Below are positions 51,003-58,786 of a DNA stretch of 64,000 bases, piece after piece. Origin of the DNA: Pseudaminobacter sp047739745 (GTDB lineage: Bacteria; Pseudomonadota; Alphaproteobacteria; Rhizobiales; Rhizobiaceae); NCBI RefSeq assembly GCF_047739745.1, contig NZ_JBLLVA010000016.1:1-64000 (forward strand), written 5' to 3'. Below the pieces are notes generated by a model, which saw nothing but the letters and a program-made list of their open reading frames with translations, was not told where the DNA came from and ran no database searches. Positions within the stretch are counted from its first letter, which is position 1, and the number at the start of each line of letters is the position of its first letter. The translations under genes and the position numbers were made by a program.

Positions 51003-51785
51003 TCAGATCCGCTGATCGTTCGAGGACTGGTTGATCATGTCCTCGAGCCAGTCGGTCGCGGAGCGTATTGCCCGGTCGATGCTATCGCTTCTCCCGCCGC
51101 CTGCCGGTCGTGCAGCCTGAAGAGCCTTGCGGGCCGCGGCCGGGATCGCGAGAATCGCGTTCATCACCTCATGAGCGGCATCCTTCGAGACGAAGTCGCC
51201 GATCGCGGAGGTGGTGTTCCGGTCCACCCCATAGAGGGACCAGAATGCACGGAACTCTCGCCCTGCCTGCGGTGACCTGGCAAGTTCAGCTTCGAACTCG
51301 TCCTCGTCGCGGTAGGAAGTCACCTGACGATCACGCTCGATGCAGGGTCTCACCTCGTAATATTCGAAGGCCAGCGTTTCGCGCATCGTGGGAAAGAGCT
51401 GGTCACGGAACGATGGTGCGTCACCCGCAGGCGGTTTGGCGACGACAGTCGACGTCGCGCTAACATCGGCACCGCGGTCAGCGCCGATGTCGTCCGCATA
51501 GTTGCTGTGGTTGGAGGGGCAGGTTTCTGGCGTGTGCAGGAATCGCGGGTGCGGTGCGGATTGATCGCCAGAGAGGTAGTCGACCGTTATCGGACCTCGC
51601 TGACAATGATCGGCGATCAGGTCGGCGGCGGAATTCCAGACGACGATGTGCGAAACGCCGGGCTGCTCGCCGAAGCCAGACTGGGCGAGATCAGCGGCGA
51701 CGAAGTGATAGTCTACGGGTCCGGGCTCGGGCGTATAGCTCTCTTCATCGATGATGAAGGCGGCAAAGAATGCTTTTCTGACCAT
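51003..51785 (-). CDS. Hypothetical plasmid-backbone protein
   Basis: A 260-residue protein. The first part (MVRKAFFAAFIIDEESYTPE, YHFVAADLAQSGFGEQPGVS) is followed by an acidic middle and a C-terminal helical segment (FSLYGVDRNTTSA-like WSLYGVDRNTTSAIGDFVSK, HEVMNAILAIPAAARKALQA). The start MVRKAFF follows AAAGGAAAT, which decides it over the ATG at 51800. I do not recognise the family. Confidence 0.6.
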   Translation of the reverse strand: MVRKAFFAAFIIDEESYTPEPGPVDYHFVAADLAQSGFGEQPGVSHIVVWNSAADLIADHCQRGPITVDYLSGDQSAPHPRFLHTPETCPSNHSNYADDIGADRGADVSATSTVVAKPPAGDAPSFRDQLFPTMRETLAFEYYEVRPCIERDRQVTSYRDEDEFEAELARSPQAGREFRAFWSLYGVDRNTTSAIGDFVSKDAAHEVMNAILAIPAAARKALQAARPAGGGRSDSIDRAIRSATDWLEDMINQSSNDQRI

Positions 51786-51924
51786 GGTATTTCCTTTCAT
51801 GATGAGATCGGCGCCCTATCGTACTCGTCGAATGGGCATCGATCGGCTTGACGTCGCGATGAGTGCTGGGAGTGGTGCCGGCAAGCCGTAAGCGGCGGTT
51901 TGCCATGAGTTCTGATCGGTGGTT

Positions 51925-52362
51925 CTAGCCGATCAGGATGGTACGGAAAGGAGGGGTCTCGACCGATCGGGCACGGTCGACAACGAAGACCTCGTCCTCA
52001 TTCGCCTCGAACAGCTTCAGGATGCGGTCGCCGACCGCGACACACTCGTTGATCCAGTGTCGATCGCTATCGCGGTATTTTGCGGCGCGCTCCGGCGGCA
52101 CGTAGACTATGGTAAAATGGGACAGGGTCTCGCCGGTCGGCGCGGCATAGAAATATTCCTTCACCTCGGTGACAATGCCGCCGGTGCTATAGGAAGTCGA
52201 GACCATATCTCCAGGTCGCACCAGATCGGCGACCGTCGGGGAGCCCGGCGGTGTGCGCCGGTATCGGAGGCTATCCGGAACGCCAAGATCGGCCGTATAG
52301 GTTGAGTGCGCCTCCCCGGTCGGCTTCTCTGCCGGTGGCGACGGTTTACGATGGTTCAGCAT
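51925..52362 (-). CDS. Hypothetical plasmid-backbone protein
   Basis: A 145-residue protein with a disordered, Pro-rich N-terminus (KPSPPAEKPTGEAHSTYTAD) and a beta-rich body (VRPGDMVSTSYSTGGIVTEV, HFTIVYVPPERAAKYRDSDR, EDEVFVVDRARSVETPPFRT). The start overlaps the end of the DUF1419-like gene by 17 bases, so it is co-translated with it. Function unknown. Confidence 0.6.
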   Translation of the reverse strand: MLNHRKPSPPAEKPTGEAHSTYTADLGVPDSLRYRRTPPGSPTVADLVRPGDMVSTSYSTGGIVTEVKEYFYAAPTGETLSHFTIVYVPPERAAKYRDSDRHWINECVAVGDRILKLFEANEDEVFVVDRARSVETPPFRTILIG

Positions 52363-52975
52363 CGTTGCCCCGTCCTTTCCGTGGCCGCGCGCGGACGTCG
52401 GGCATGCGGCTGTCGATCTCTTCGTCGGTCAGATCGTCCAGAAGCTTGAGGGTGGTGCCCTGCCCGGCGACGTAGGTAAGGATGGTCCGCTTGCCATGAT
52501 GCTGTGGCGGCCGCGCATCGGGGTTGGTCTCGCCGGCGATGCCTTTGAAGTCGGCGTGTGTCGCTGACCAGATAGCCTCGAGCTTTTCTTCGCGTGTCAT
52601 GCTATCGACCGCGCCGGTCTCATGGGCGATGATCGCCGCCCGCATGGCGTCGGGACTGCTCCTGTCGGTGAGATCGCAGAAGCCGTGGTACCAGCGTTCG
52701 CGGCCGCGGATCCTGATCGCGAAGAAGACGCTGGTGACGTTGCCCGCTTTGTATTCGGACATCCCGAACATGCCGGTTCTCTGGAAGAGCGGCGGTAACA
52801 GGCCGAGCATGAAATGGTATTCGCTAGCCTGAATCTCGAACCACTCCGAAGCATATGGCGTGCCGGATAGGGGATCGACTTTGGGCGCATCGCTATGGCG
52901 ATTGAAGAGGGCAAACATTTGCGACCGCGTCGCGACGCCCTCGAAAACTTTTCGGAACGGAGGATGGATAAGCAT
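52346..52975 (-). CDS. DUF1419-like protein
   Basis: A 209-residue protein. The core MFALFNRHSDAPKVDPLSGT, EWFEIQASEYHFMLGLLPPL, FGMSEYKAGNVTSVFFAIRI and RWYHGFCDLTDRSSPDAMRA fits my recollection of DUF1419, found in rhizobial plasmids. The ATG at 52975 is chosen because the upstream part of the frame is low-complexity Arg/Pro. It shares 17 bases with the next gene. Function unknown. Confidence 0.6.
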   Translation of the reverse strand: MLIHPPFRKVFEGVATRSQMFALFNRHSDAPKVDPLSGTPYASEWFEIQASEYHFMLGLLPPLFQRTGMFGMSEYKAGNVTSVFFAIRIRGRERWYHGFCDLTDRSSPDAMRAAIIAHETGAVDSMTREEKLEAIWSATHADFKGIAGETNPDARPPQHHGKRTILTYVAGQGTTLKLLDDLTDEEIDSRMPDVRARPRKGRGNDAEPS

Positions 52976-53061
52976 GGCATGTCTCCGGAATAGCCGAGCC
53001 TCCCGCCGTGCGGTGGCGCGCGGCGGAAGACGGTCGGCGGGTGCGGGAACGGTGGGCTTCT

Positions 53062-53466
53062 TCAGGCGGCGCGGCGATGGGGGGACTGTGCGGCGTCGCA
53101 CCCGACACCGGTGATGGCGCGGACGGCCGCAGCGAGCGCCGGAATGTCGTCGAGCATGCTCAGCGCGACGAAGTGGTTGGCCCCGCCGGTATAGTCCTTG
53201 CGCCCCTTGCAGGTGCGGATCAGGATGCCGTGGCCGGAGGACATACCGAACTGACCGACCTGGATGTAAACGGCGGTGTGGTGCAGGGTCACTTCGCCGG
53301 AAACGGCGATGCCCGCCTTATTTGAACGAACGTCATAGCTGCCCGGCGGCAGGGCAAGTTCTGCGGCAAGCTTCTTCAGCCGTGAGCGCGCCGTCGTGTG
53401 AAAGCGTCTCTTCTGCTGCTCGTCATAGGAGCAGCTCCTGGTCCAGTCGAACATGTCGATCTCCAT
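53062..53466 (-). CDS. Hypothetical plasmid-backbone protein
   Basis: A 134-residue protein starting MEIDMFDWTRSCSYDEQQKR (MFDWT at 53454 is an alternative start). It has LPPGSYDVRSNKAGIAVSGE, VTLHHTAVYIQVGQFGMSSG and GRKDYTGGANHFVALSMLDD, a beta-rich middle. Genes like this are frequent in the DUF-rich backbone of rhizobial plasmids; no function is known to me. Confidence 0.55.
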   Translation of the reverse strand: MEIDMFDWTRSCSYDEQQKRRFHTTARSRLKKLAAELALPPGSYDVRSNKAGIAVSGEVTLHHTAVYIQVGQFGMSSGHGILIRTCKGRKDYTGGANHFVALSMLDDIPALAAAVRAITGVGCDAAQSPHRRAA

Positions 53467-53474
53467 GAAACGGA

Positions 53475-53511
53475 ACAGGCCCGGCGATCGCTTGCGCGAT
53501 CCCGGGCCTGT
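53475..53511 (-). terminator. Long GC-rich stem-loop after the 53543 gene
   Basis: A stem with two blocks, ACAGGCCCGG / CCGGGCCTGT and GATCGC / GCGATC, closed by a TTGC loop with a one-base bulge. It lies 32 bases after the stop at 53543 on the minus strand. The T-tract is weak, so it may stabilise rather than stop the transcript. Confidence 0.6.
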
Positions 53512-53542
53512 CCTGGGTGGTTGGGTTTATGCGATGTGGAAG

Positions 53543-53884
53543 TCAGGCGGCCGAGCGGCCCTCGATGATGTCGGCGCCGACTTCGTTGGCGGAGACCTCT
53601 TCGAGATAGGCGCGGCTGTACGGATTGTTGGCGAGCCAGCGTTCGGCCGCCTCGCGGTCCCTGGCAAGATGCAACAATTCCGGGCTGTCGCCGAGATCCT
53701 TCAGGACACGGATCATGCCGATCGAAGGACGTTCGACGATCTCGAAACGGAGGTCGCTCTCAACAGAGTAGGTCCGACGGACAGAGACAACGACAACGCC
53801 GGATTCTCCAAAATCGCCTTCATGCAGTGTGAAATACGCCGGCGCGCTATAGGTGGCGCGCGCTTTTGGCGGCTCCTTCTTCAC
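53543..53884 (-). CDS. Hypothetical plasmid-backbone protein
   Basis: A 113-residue protein: start MKKEPPKARATYSAPAYFTL, then EGDFGESGVVVVSVRRTYSV, LRFEIVERPSIGMIRVLKDL and NNPYSRAYLEEVSANEVGAD. Mixed alpha/beta, cytoplasmic, unrecognised. A 209-base gap to ParB contains the ParB terminator. It may be translated from its own short transcript. Confidence 0.55.
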   Translation of the reverse strand: MKKEPPKARATYSAPAYFTLHEGDFGESGVVVVSVRRTYSVESDLRFEIVERPSIGMIRVLKDLGDSPELLHLARDREAAERWLANNPYSRAYLEEVSANEVGADIIEGRSAA

Positions 53885-54044
53885 CAGGCACCCGGTGCCG
53901 TTGCGGGTCTCCTACACGGAGGGCTTCTTTATGAAGCGGGAAGGCGGTTTGGGCGTTGAATCAAAGTATCGGATGATGCTCCCCAACGGAGCGTTATCGT
54001 AAACGAGATGAGCGGACATACGGATCTCCATCTATGTCGAAAAT

Positions 54045-54072
54045 GAAAGGGCCCGGCGGTGATGCCGGGCCC
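54045..54072 (-). terminator. Intrinsic terminator of the ParB-like gene
   Basis: A 9-bp stem (GGGCCCGGC / GCCGGGCCC) with a 6-base loop and TTTCATTTT on the minus strand. It lies 21 bases after the stop at 54094. Confidence 0.7.
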
Positions 54073-54093
54073 CGTGCGAAGCGGGAGGGCAGA

Positions 54094-56238
54094 TTACTCG
54101 GCGGCCTCGAGGCGGTCTGTGTCCCCTTCGGCCACGGACGGTTCCTCCGACGCTGGGTCGGCGAGGAAGGCGGGCAGCTCGGCGGCATCGCCGTCGAGAG
54201 CTGCTTCGTCCGTCATATCCTCGGATAGTGTCTCACCCGAGTTGACCGACGTGTCGTCACCAGCAAGTCGCAGCGGCTCGGCCAGCCAGTTCGATCCTTC
54301 GAGAAGACGGGCGGCCTCGCGGGCCATCAGGTCCTTCTTCATGTGGTCGATCAGCTGCGCAGAGTCCTCGCCGCGGGCCTCGCGCACCGCCTGCACGATC
54401 CGGGCCTTGGTGACGCGTCCGAGATAGTTGTCGACGGTCGGTGACCACCCTGCTTCAACCATGTTGAAGCCGAGTGTTGCGGCAAGCGCATCGGCATGGG
54501 CAAGAGCGCCCAGACGCTTGTTCCAGGGCTCGACGACGGCGTTGAGCGAGAGCGAGGCACAGTGCGCGAACAATGCCTTGCGGCTAGCTTCGTCGAGACC
54601 CAACAGGAACTCCCAAAGATCGGTTGCGTCGTCCGGCATATCCCGGTCCCAGGCCTCCTGACGCTCGGCGATCTCCTTTGCCCAAGAGGTCTCCCCGAGA
54701 CCCTGGACCTGGCCGAAGCTGTTGCTGGTCAGGTTGATCTCGAGGCAGCTGTCCTTGCCGAATCGGTAGAACACCTGCAGCACGAGAACGTGGAGGACCG
54801 TGACGAAGGCGATGTCGACGTCACTCGCCAGCGCGTTACGCAGCGCGAGGGTCTTCTGTGCGGTCAGATCGAAGACAAGCCGTTCGGGCAGCGGCTTGAT
54901 GCCTTCTTCCTCGGGCTCTTCGACCGCATCGGATCCGCCGTTCATGGACCGACCGTTGACGACGACTCGGTCATCACCGTCCTCGTCGGACTGCGGAGCG
55001 TCGCGATCTCCGGCGTCGGCCTCCTCGTCATCGTCCACTTCTTCCCGGGGCTCGTCACCGGGACGGACAAAGCCGGCTTCGACCTGCAGCTGGCCGTTGG
55101 CACCGAGCGTAAGGAACGCACCGGCGATGGCTTTCTGCACCGGATCGTAGACCTGAGGACGATCGCCAAAACCGTCAAGTTCGGTCCCGAGCTGATCCAG
55201 CTTGTCCTCGATTTCCTGGTCGGCCTCCTCCATCTCGGCATATTTTGCGTCGAGTGCATCGTACTCGGCCTTGACCGCATCGTATCGGGCGATCTCGTCG
55301 GCGCTCATCTCCGCCGGTTCGGCATAGATGCGCCGCATGCCGGACGTATGGCCGTACGGAAAGCTGATCGCCGCTTCGACCCACTTCCAGCCGTCGGCGC
55401 GGATGGTTTCGGCGTCGAGCTTGAGCTTGTCGAAGACCAGTTGCTCAAGAAGGGCCGCATCCTGGAACCAGCCACCGGAATCCTGCTCGAACAGGTCGCG
55501 CAGGATGATACCGCCGGCGGCTTCATAAGCCTCGGCGCCGACATAGACGGCGCGACGATCGTCGGCGCGAACCGTCGTCTCCGTCAGCAGGCGCCGGATG
55601 TAGTACGGCTCGTGCATGTGCGGGTTGCCCGCGATGCGCTCCCAGACCTGTTCCTGCCGGGCATGGTCGTCGGAGATCGAGAACGCCATGATCTGCTCGA
55701 GGCGGATTTCGTCCTTCTCGTAGAGTTCGAGCAGTTTTGGCGACACCGAGGCGAGCCGCAGCCGCTGTTTGACGGTTGCTGCCGAAACGAAGAAGCGAGC
55801 AGCGATCTCCTCGACGTCAAGACCTTGCTCTCTCAGTGTCTTGAACGCGCGGAACTGATCGAGCGGATGCAGGTTCTCGCGATGTACATTTTCGGCAAGC
55901 GAGTCCTCTTCCGCCGACGTCGTTCCGCTGCGATTGACGATGCAGGGGATCGGCTCGTTTTTCGCCAGGCGCTTCTGCTTAACCAGAAGGCCGAGCGCGA
56001 GATAGCGGCGGCCGCCGGCGGGCACTTCGAAGGCGCCGGTCTCCTCGCCGCCTCCGTCAAGAACGGGCCGGACGTTCAGGCTCTGCAGGAGCTTGCGCCG
56101 GCCGATATCCTCGGCGAGTTGCTCGATGGTGACGCCGTCCTTCACCCGGCGCACATTTTCCTGCGACAGGACAAGCTTGTCGTAGGCGATGTTCTCCGAG
56201 GGGTTCATTGCGATCTTCTGAATGGCGCTTTTTGCCAT
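54094..56238 (-). CDS. ParB/RepB-like DNA-binding protein (large)
   Basis: A 714-residue ParB-superfamily protein. The N-terminal ParB nuclease-like domain has KLVLSQENVRRVKDGVTIEQ, EVPAGGRRYLALGLLVKQ and ENVHRENLHPLDQFRAFKTL. The HTH follows as EIAARFFVSAATVKQRLRLA. The rest (EEMEEADQEIEDKLDQLGTE, acidic linker EEVDDDEEADAGDRDAPQSD, HVLVLQVFYRFGKDSCLEIN) is typical of the extended plasmid backbone ParB, whose role is unclear. ATG 56238 has GGAGA upstream. It lacks an adjacent parA, so it probably acts in plasmid gene regulation or defence rather than partition. Confidence 0.85.
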   Translation of the reverse strand: MAKSAIQKIAMNPSENIAYDKLVLSQENVRRVKDGVTIEQLAEDIGRRKLLQSLNVRPVLDGGGEETGAFEVPAGGRRYLALGLLVKQKRLAKNEPIPCIVNRSGTTSAEEDSLAENVHRENLHPLDQFRAFKTLREQGLDVEEIAARFFVSAATVKQRLRLASVSPKLLELYEKDEIRLEQIMAFSISDDHARQEQVWERIAGNPHMHEPYYIRRLLTETTVRADDRRAVYVGAEAYEAAGGIILRDLFEQDSGGWFQDAALLEQLVFDKLKLDAETIRADGWKWVEAAISFPYGHTSGMRRIYAEPAEMSADEIARYDAVKAEYDALDAKYAEMEEADQEIEDKLDQLGTELDGFGDRPQVYDPVQKAIAGAFLTLGANGQLQVEAGFVRPGDEPREEVDDDEEADAGDRDAPQSDEDGDDRVVVNGRSMNGGSDAVEEPEEEGIKPLPERLVFDLTAQKTLALRNALASDVDIAFVTVLHVLVLQVFYRFGKDSCLEINLTSNSFGQVQGLGETSWAKEIAERQEAWDRDMPDDATDLWEFLLGLDEASRKALFAHCASLSLNAVVEPWNKRLGALAHADALAATLGFNMVEAGWSPTVDNYLGRVTKARIVQAVREARGEDSAQLIDHMKKDLMAREAARLLEGSNWLAEPLRLAGDDTSVNSGETLSEDMTDEAALDGDAAELPAFLADPASEEPSVAEGDTDRLEAAE

Positions 56239-56702
56239 GGTCAGGGTCTCCATGACGGGCGGCCCAGGGTCTCTCCCCGGACCTCCAAACCCGTCAGGAA
56301 CCCTCCCCTCCGCCCTCTGCCTCTCGCGGCCGCACTCCCGGCCAACCAACGGCTTCACCACTCGCAAGAGGCACCAAGACTAAGTCAAGCATCGTGGTGC
56401 TGTTCACCACGGAAACGGCAGCTTCCGACCTTAATTGCGGCCGCTTATCGCTATGAATGATGCCCCTTAAAACAGACGCTAAGATGGCTGAGGCTGGCGC
56501 ATGTTTTGGGATTTTTCGACAAGACCGGAAAGCGTCGGACGCCAAAAAAAATTCAAGGCATATGTCGGCTGGCGTCGGTGTCGTTCGTCTTGTTCATCGG
56601 ATGCTATGCTAAACTAGAGCATTTTAGCGCAGCGGGAAGCTCCGTACTGGCAGCAAAGGCGTCGAGTTTGGCTCGCCCCCAGAGCGAGAAAGGAGAAACG
56701 CG
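56239..56702. promoter_or_regulatory. Divergent leader region between the ParB-like gene and the cargo block
   Basis: No gene was found. The right part is less GC-rich, with TGCTATGCTAAACT (56603-56616), an extended -10-like sequence, and AAAGGAG before the GST start at 56703. The left part is a G/A-rich leader (minus strand) with GGCCGGGAG and TGCGGCC blocks that recur before the strawberry-notch gene. The boundary marks the entry of the plus-strand cargo. Confidence 0.4.
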
Positions 56703-57353
56703 GTGACTATTACGATCACTGCCTTTGATGATAGCTCGCCGGATCGCGGCCAGGGGCTGGCGAGGGACATGCGCGTGCGCTGGGCGCTGGAGGAGGTGGG
56801 CCAGCCTTACGAAGTGCGGCTCGCTCCGTGGAGCACATTCAGGGAGCCCGCGCATTTGGCGCGCAACCCATTCGGGCAGATACCGACTTATGAGGAAGGT
56901 GATCTCACGCTGTTCGAGTCCGGCGCGATCGTGCTTCATATCGCAGAGCGCTTTCCGGGCCTACTGCCGGCGGGTGCGAATGCGCGGGCGCGTGCGATCA
57001 TGTGGATGTTCGCTGCGCTCGATACGGTAGAGCCGCCGATCGTCGATCGCGATGTCGTCGAGAACTTCGAGCAAGGCAAGAGTTGGCAAGGCGAGCGCTT
57101 CGAGATGGTCGATGAACGCATTCGCGAACGGTTAAATCAACTTTCCGCGCGCCTGGGCGACAGCGAATGGCTCGACGGCGATTTCAGCGCCGGCGACCTT
57201 CTGATGGTGCATGTGCTGCAAAGGTTGAAGGGGTCGGGACTATTGGAGGAATTTCCGAATCTCTGCGCCTATGTCGCCCGTGCGGAAGCGCGGTCGGCGT
57301 TCAAGCGCGCTTTTGCCGCTCAATTGGCGGTGTTCACGGCTGCGTCGCAATGA
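56703..57353 (+). CDS. Glutathione S-transferase family protein
   Basis: A 216-residue GST-like protein. The thioredoxin-like N-terminal domain has RVRWALEEVGQPYEVRLAPW, FREPAHLARNPFGQIPTYEE (cis-Pro after Ile) and LFESGAIVLHIAERFPG (Glu-Ser of the glutathione site). The C-terminal all-alpha domain has WLDGDFSAGDLLMVHVLQRL (N-capping box). Start GTG follows AAAGGAG. It is coupled to the VanZ-like gene by ATGA. Likely cytoplasmic detoxification of electrophiles. Confidence 0.9.
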   Translation: MTITITAFDDSSPDRGQGLARDMRVRWALEEVGQPYEVRLAPWSTFREPAHLARNPFGQIPTYEEGDLTLFESGAIVLHIAERFPGLLPAGANARARAIMWMFAALDTVEPPIVDRDVVENFEQGKSWQGERFEMVDERIRERLNQLSARLGDSEWLDGDFSAGDLLMVHVLQRLKGSGLLEEFPNLCAYVARAEARSAFKRAFAAQLAVFTAASQ

Positions 57354-57760
57354 AAGTTCCAAGCGTTCTTCGCGTCCTGCCTTTTACGGCCCTCGCCTTA
57401 GCCAGCATTTGGGCTGCCAATCGGGCTCCTGATGGTCGCCGTTCCCCACAGATGGACTTCACGGTTACGCTTGAGGCAATCGCCAATGCCCTGACCAAGG
57501 TGCCGCATATAGCCTCTATGGCTATGCTGTTCGTTCTCGCCGTGCTCGCAACCGGCTACTCGCGCATCTGGCTTGCTGCCGTGCTGACTTTTCTTGTGGG
57601 CGTGAGTTGGGAACTGGTTCAGACCACGGTGATCGGCCACAATCCCCGTGTCGTTGACATCTTCCCCAACCTTGTTGGCATTGCCGTTGCTTGGGTCGTC
57701 GTATCCGTGTCTGTCTTTCTCTGGCGCTCGGCCCGTTCGCGCTCCGCGAGCTCCCGCTGA
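57350..57760 (+). CDS. VanZ-like membrane protein
   Basis: A 136-residue protein with four hydrophobic segments (FTALALASIWAANRAPDGRR, HIASMAMLFVLAVLATGYSR, WLAAVLTFLVGVSWELVQTT, IFPNLVGIAVAWVVVSVSV). The WELVQ...RVVDIFPNLVG pattern fits the VanZ family of short membrane proteins. Its ATG overlaps the GST stop (ATGA). Function unknown; a membrane or cell-envelope role is inferred. Confidence 0.75.
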   Translation: MKVPSVLRVLPFTALALASIWAANRAPDGRRSPQMDFTVTLEAIANALTKVPHIASMAMLFVLAVLATGYSRIWLAAVLTFLVGVSWELVQTTVIGHNPRVVDIFPNLVGIAVAWVVVSVSVFLWRSARSRSASSR

Positions 57761-57811
57761 ACGAGATGCGCCGTTTCACCGATGCTTTCAGGCGAAGGAG
57801 GCTGCGACAAC

Positions 57812-58372
57812 GTGAGCATAAAAATTGAAACTCCGCGCCTTACTCTGCGGCCTTGGGATGAAGAAGACATTGAACAACTTGCGAGTGGCCTGAACGATCT
57901 CATTGTCGCTAAGTGGCTGGCTTTCGTCCCCCACCCCTATTCGTCTGCCCACGCCAAAGAGTGGGTCAGGAGATGCCGGGAGATTTCCAGTGCAGGCGGC
58001 AGGCCCACCGCGTATGAATTTGCTGTCGAACTCAGGAATGAACGGCTGGTGATCGGAGGGGTCAGTCTCAACAAGATCGACTGGCATGCCGGGACGGGCG
58101 GCGGAGGAATTTGGATAGCCAACGGTTATCAGGGCTGCGGCTATGGACGCGAGGCGTTCGAGGCGAAGATACGCTTCGCCTTTTGTGAACTGGGCTTGAC
58201 GAAATTGGTCAATGGCTACTTCGACGGCAACGAAAATTCGTGGGCGATGCAGCGCAAGTTGGGGTACCGCCGCGTGGCTGAGGCTCCCAGTCGTTGCATG
58301 GCTGACGGGAGGGAAACCATCGAACACGTTACGATGTTGCTCCGTAGCGATTGGAAGGATCGGGAGAGATAA
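57812..58372 (+). CDS. GNAT-family acetyltransferase (RimJ/RimL-type)
   Basis: A 186-residue N-acetyltransferase. It opens with IETPRLTLRPWDEEDIEQLA, typical of RimJ/RimL, then AYEFAVELRNERLVIGGVSL, the acetyl-CoA-binding GYQGCGYGREAFEAKIRFAF and the partner NENSWAMQRKLGYRRVAEAP. GTG 57812 follows GAAGGAGG. Substrate unknown: small amine, peptide or antibiotic. It lies 52 bases downstream of the VanZ-like gene. Confidence 0.85.
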   Translation: MSIKIETPRLTLRPWDEEDIEQLASGLNDLIVAKWLAFVPHPYSSAHAKEWVRRCREISSAGGRPTAYEFAVELRNERLVIGGVSLNKIDWHAGTGGGGIWIANGYQGCGYGREAFEAKIRFAFCELGLTKLVNGYFDGNENSWAMQRKLGYRRVAEAPSRCMADGRETIEHVTMLLRSDWKDRER

Positions 58373-58786
58373 ATGTATGGTTGTCATTTCCTGTCCCTAC
58401 CGCACAACTCCCAAGTTTCACGACAAAATGAATATGTTGATTTTGCTGGGGAAATTCTGTCGCAAAAGGCAGGCGATTAAGTCAGTCTTGCGTGACTGAT
58501 TTCTGCAACAGTGGAAGGCTCCTTCTGTTCTCTACCAGTACAAGACCGGTCTTTCCCACCCCAACACGGTCGTTCCGAATCCGGGATGGGTGAATTGGCA
58601 GGAATCGACCTTAATTGAGGACACCAAATGACCTATTGCGCTGTTCCGAAACCTGCCGTTCGCAGGAGCGGTGCACGTAAAGTCGAATGTGAGGCCGTTT
58701 CCGGAAGGTCGCGCAAGTAGAAGGACAGTGGTAGATGAACGATGCCAGCGCAAGGTTTTGATTTGTTGCTCGGCAGGGGGGAAACT
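58373..58786. other. Gap between the acetyltransferase and the Gabija-like genes
   Basis: No gene was found. A weak stem (TCAGTC / GACTGA) with a T-rich tail lies near 58483-58504 and could end the acetyltransferase transcript. GCAGGGGGG at 58772-58780 is the ribosome-binding site of the next gene, whose promoter must be in the right half. Confidence 0.35.
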
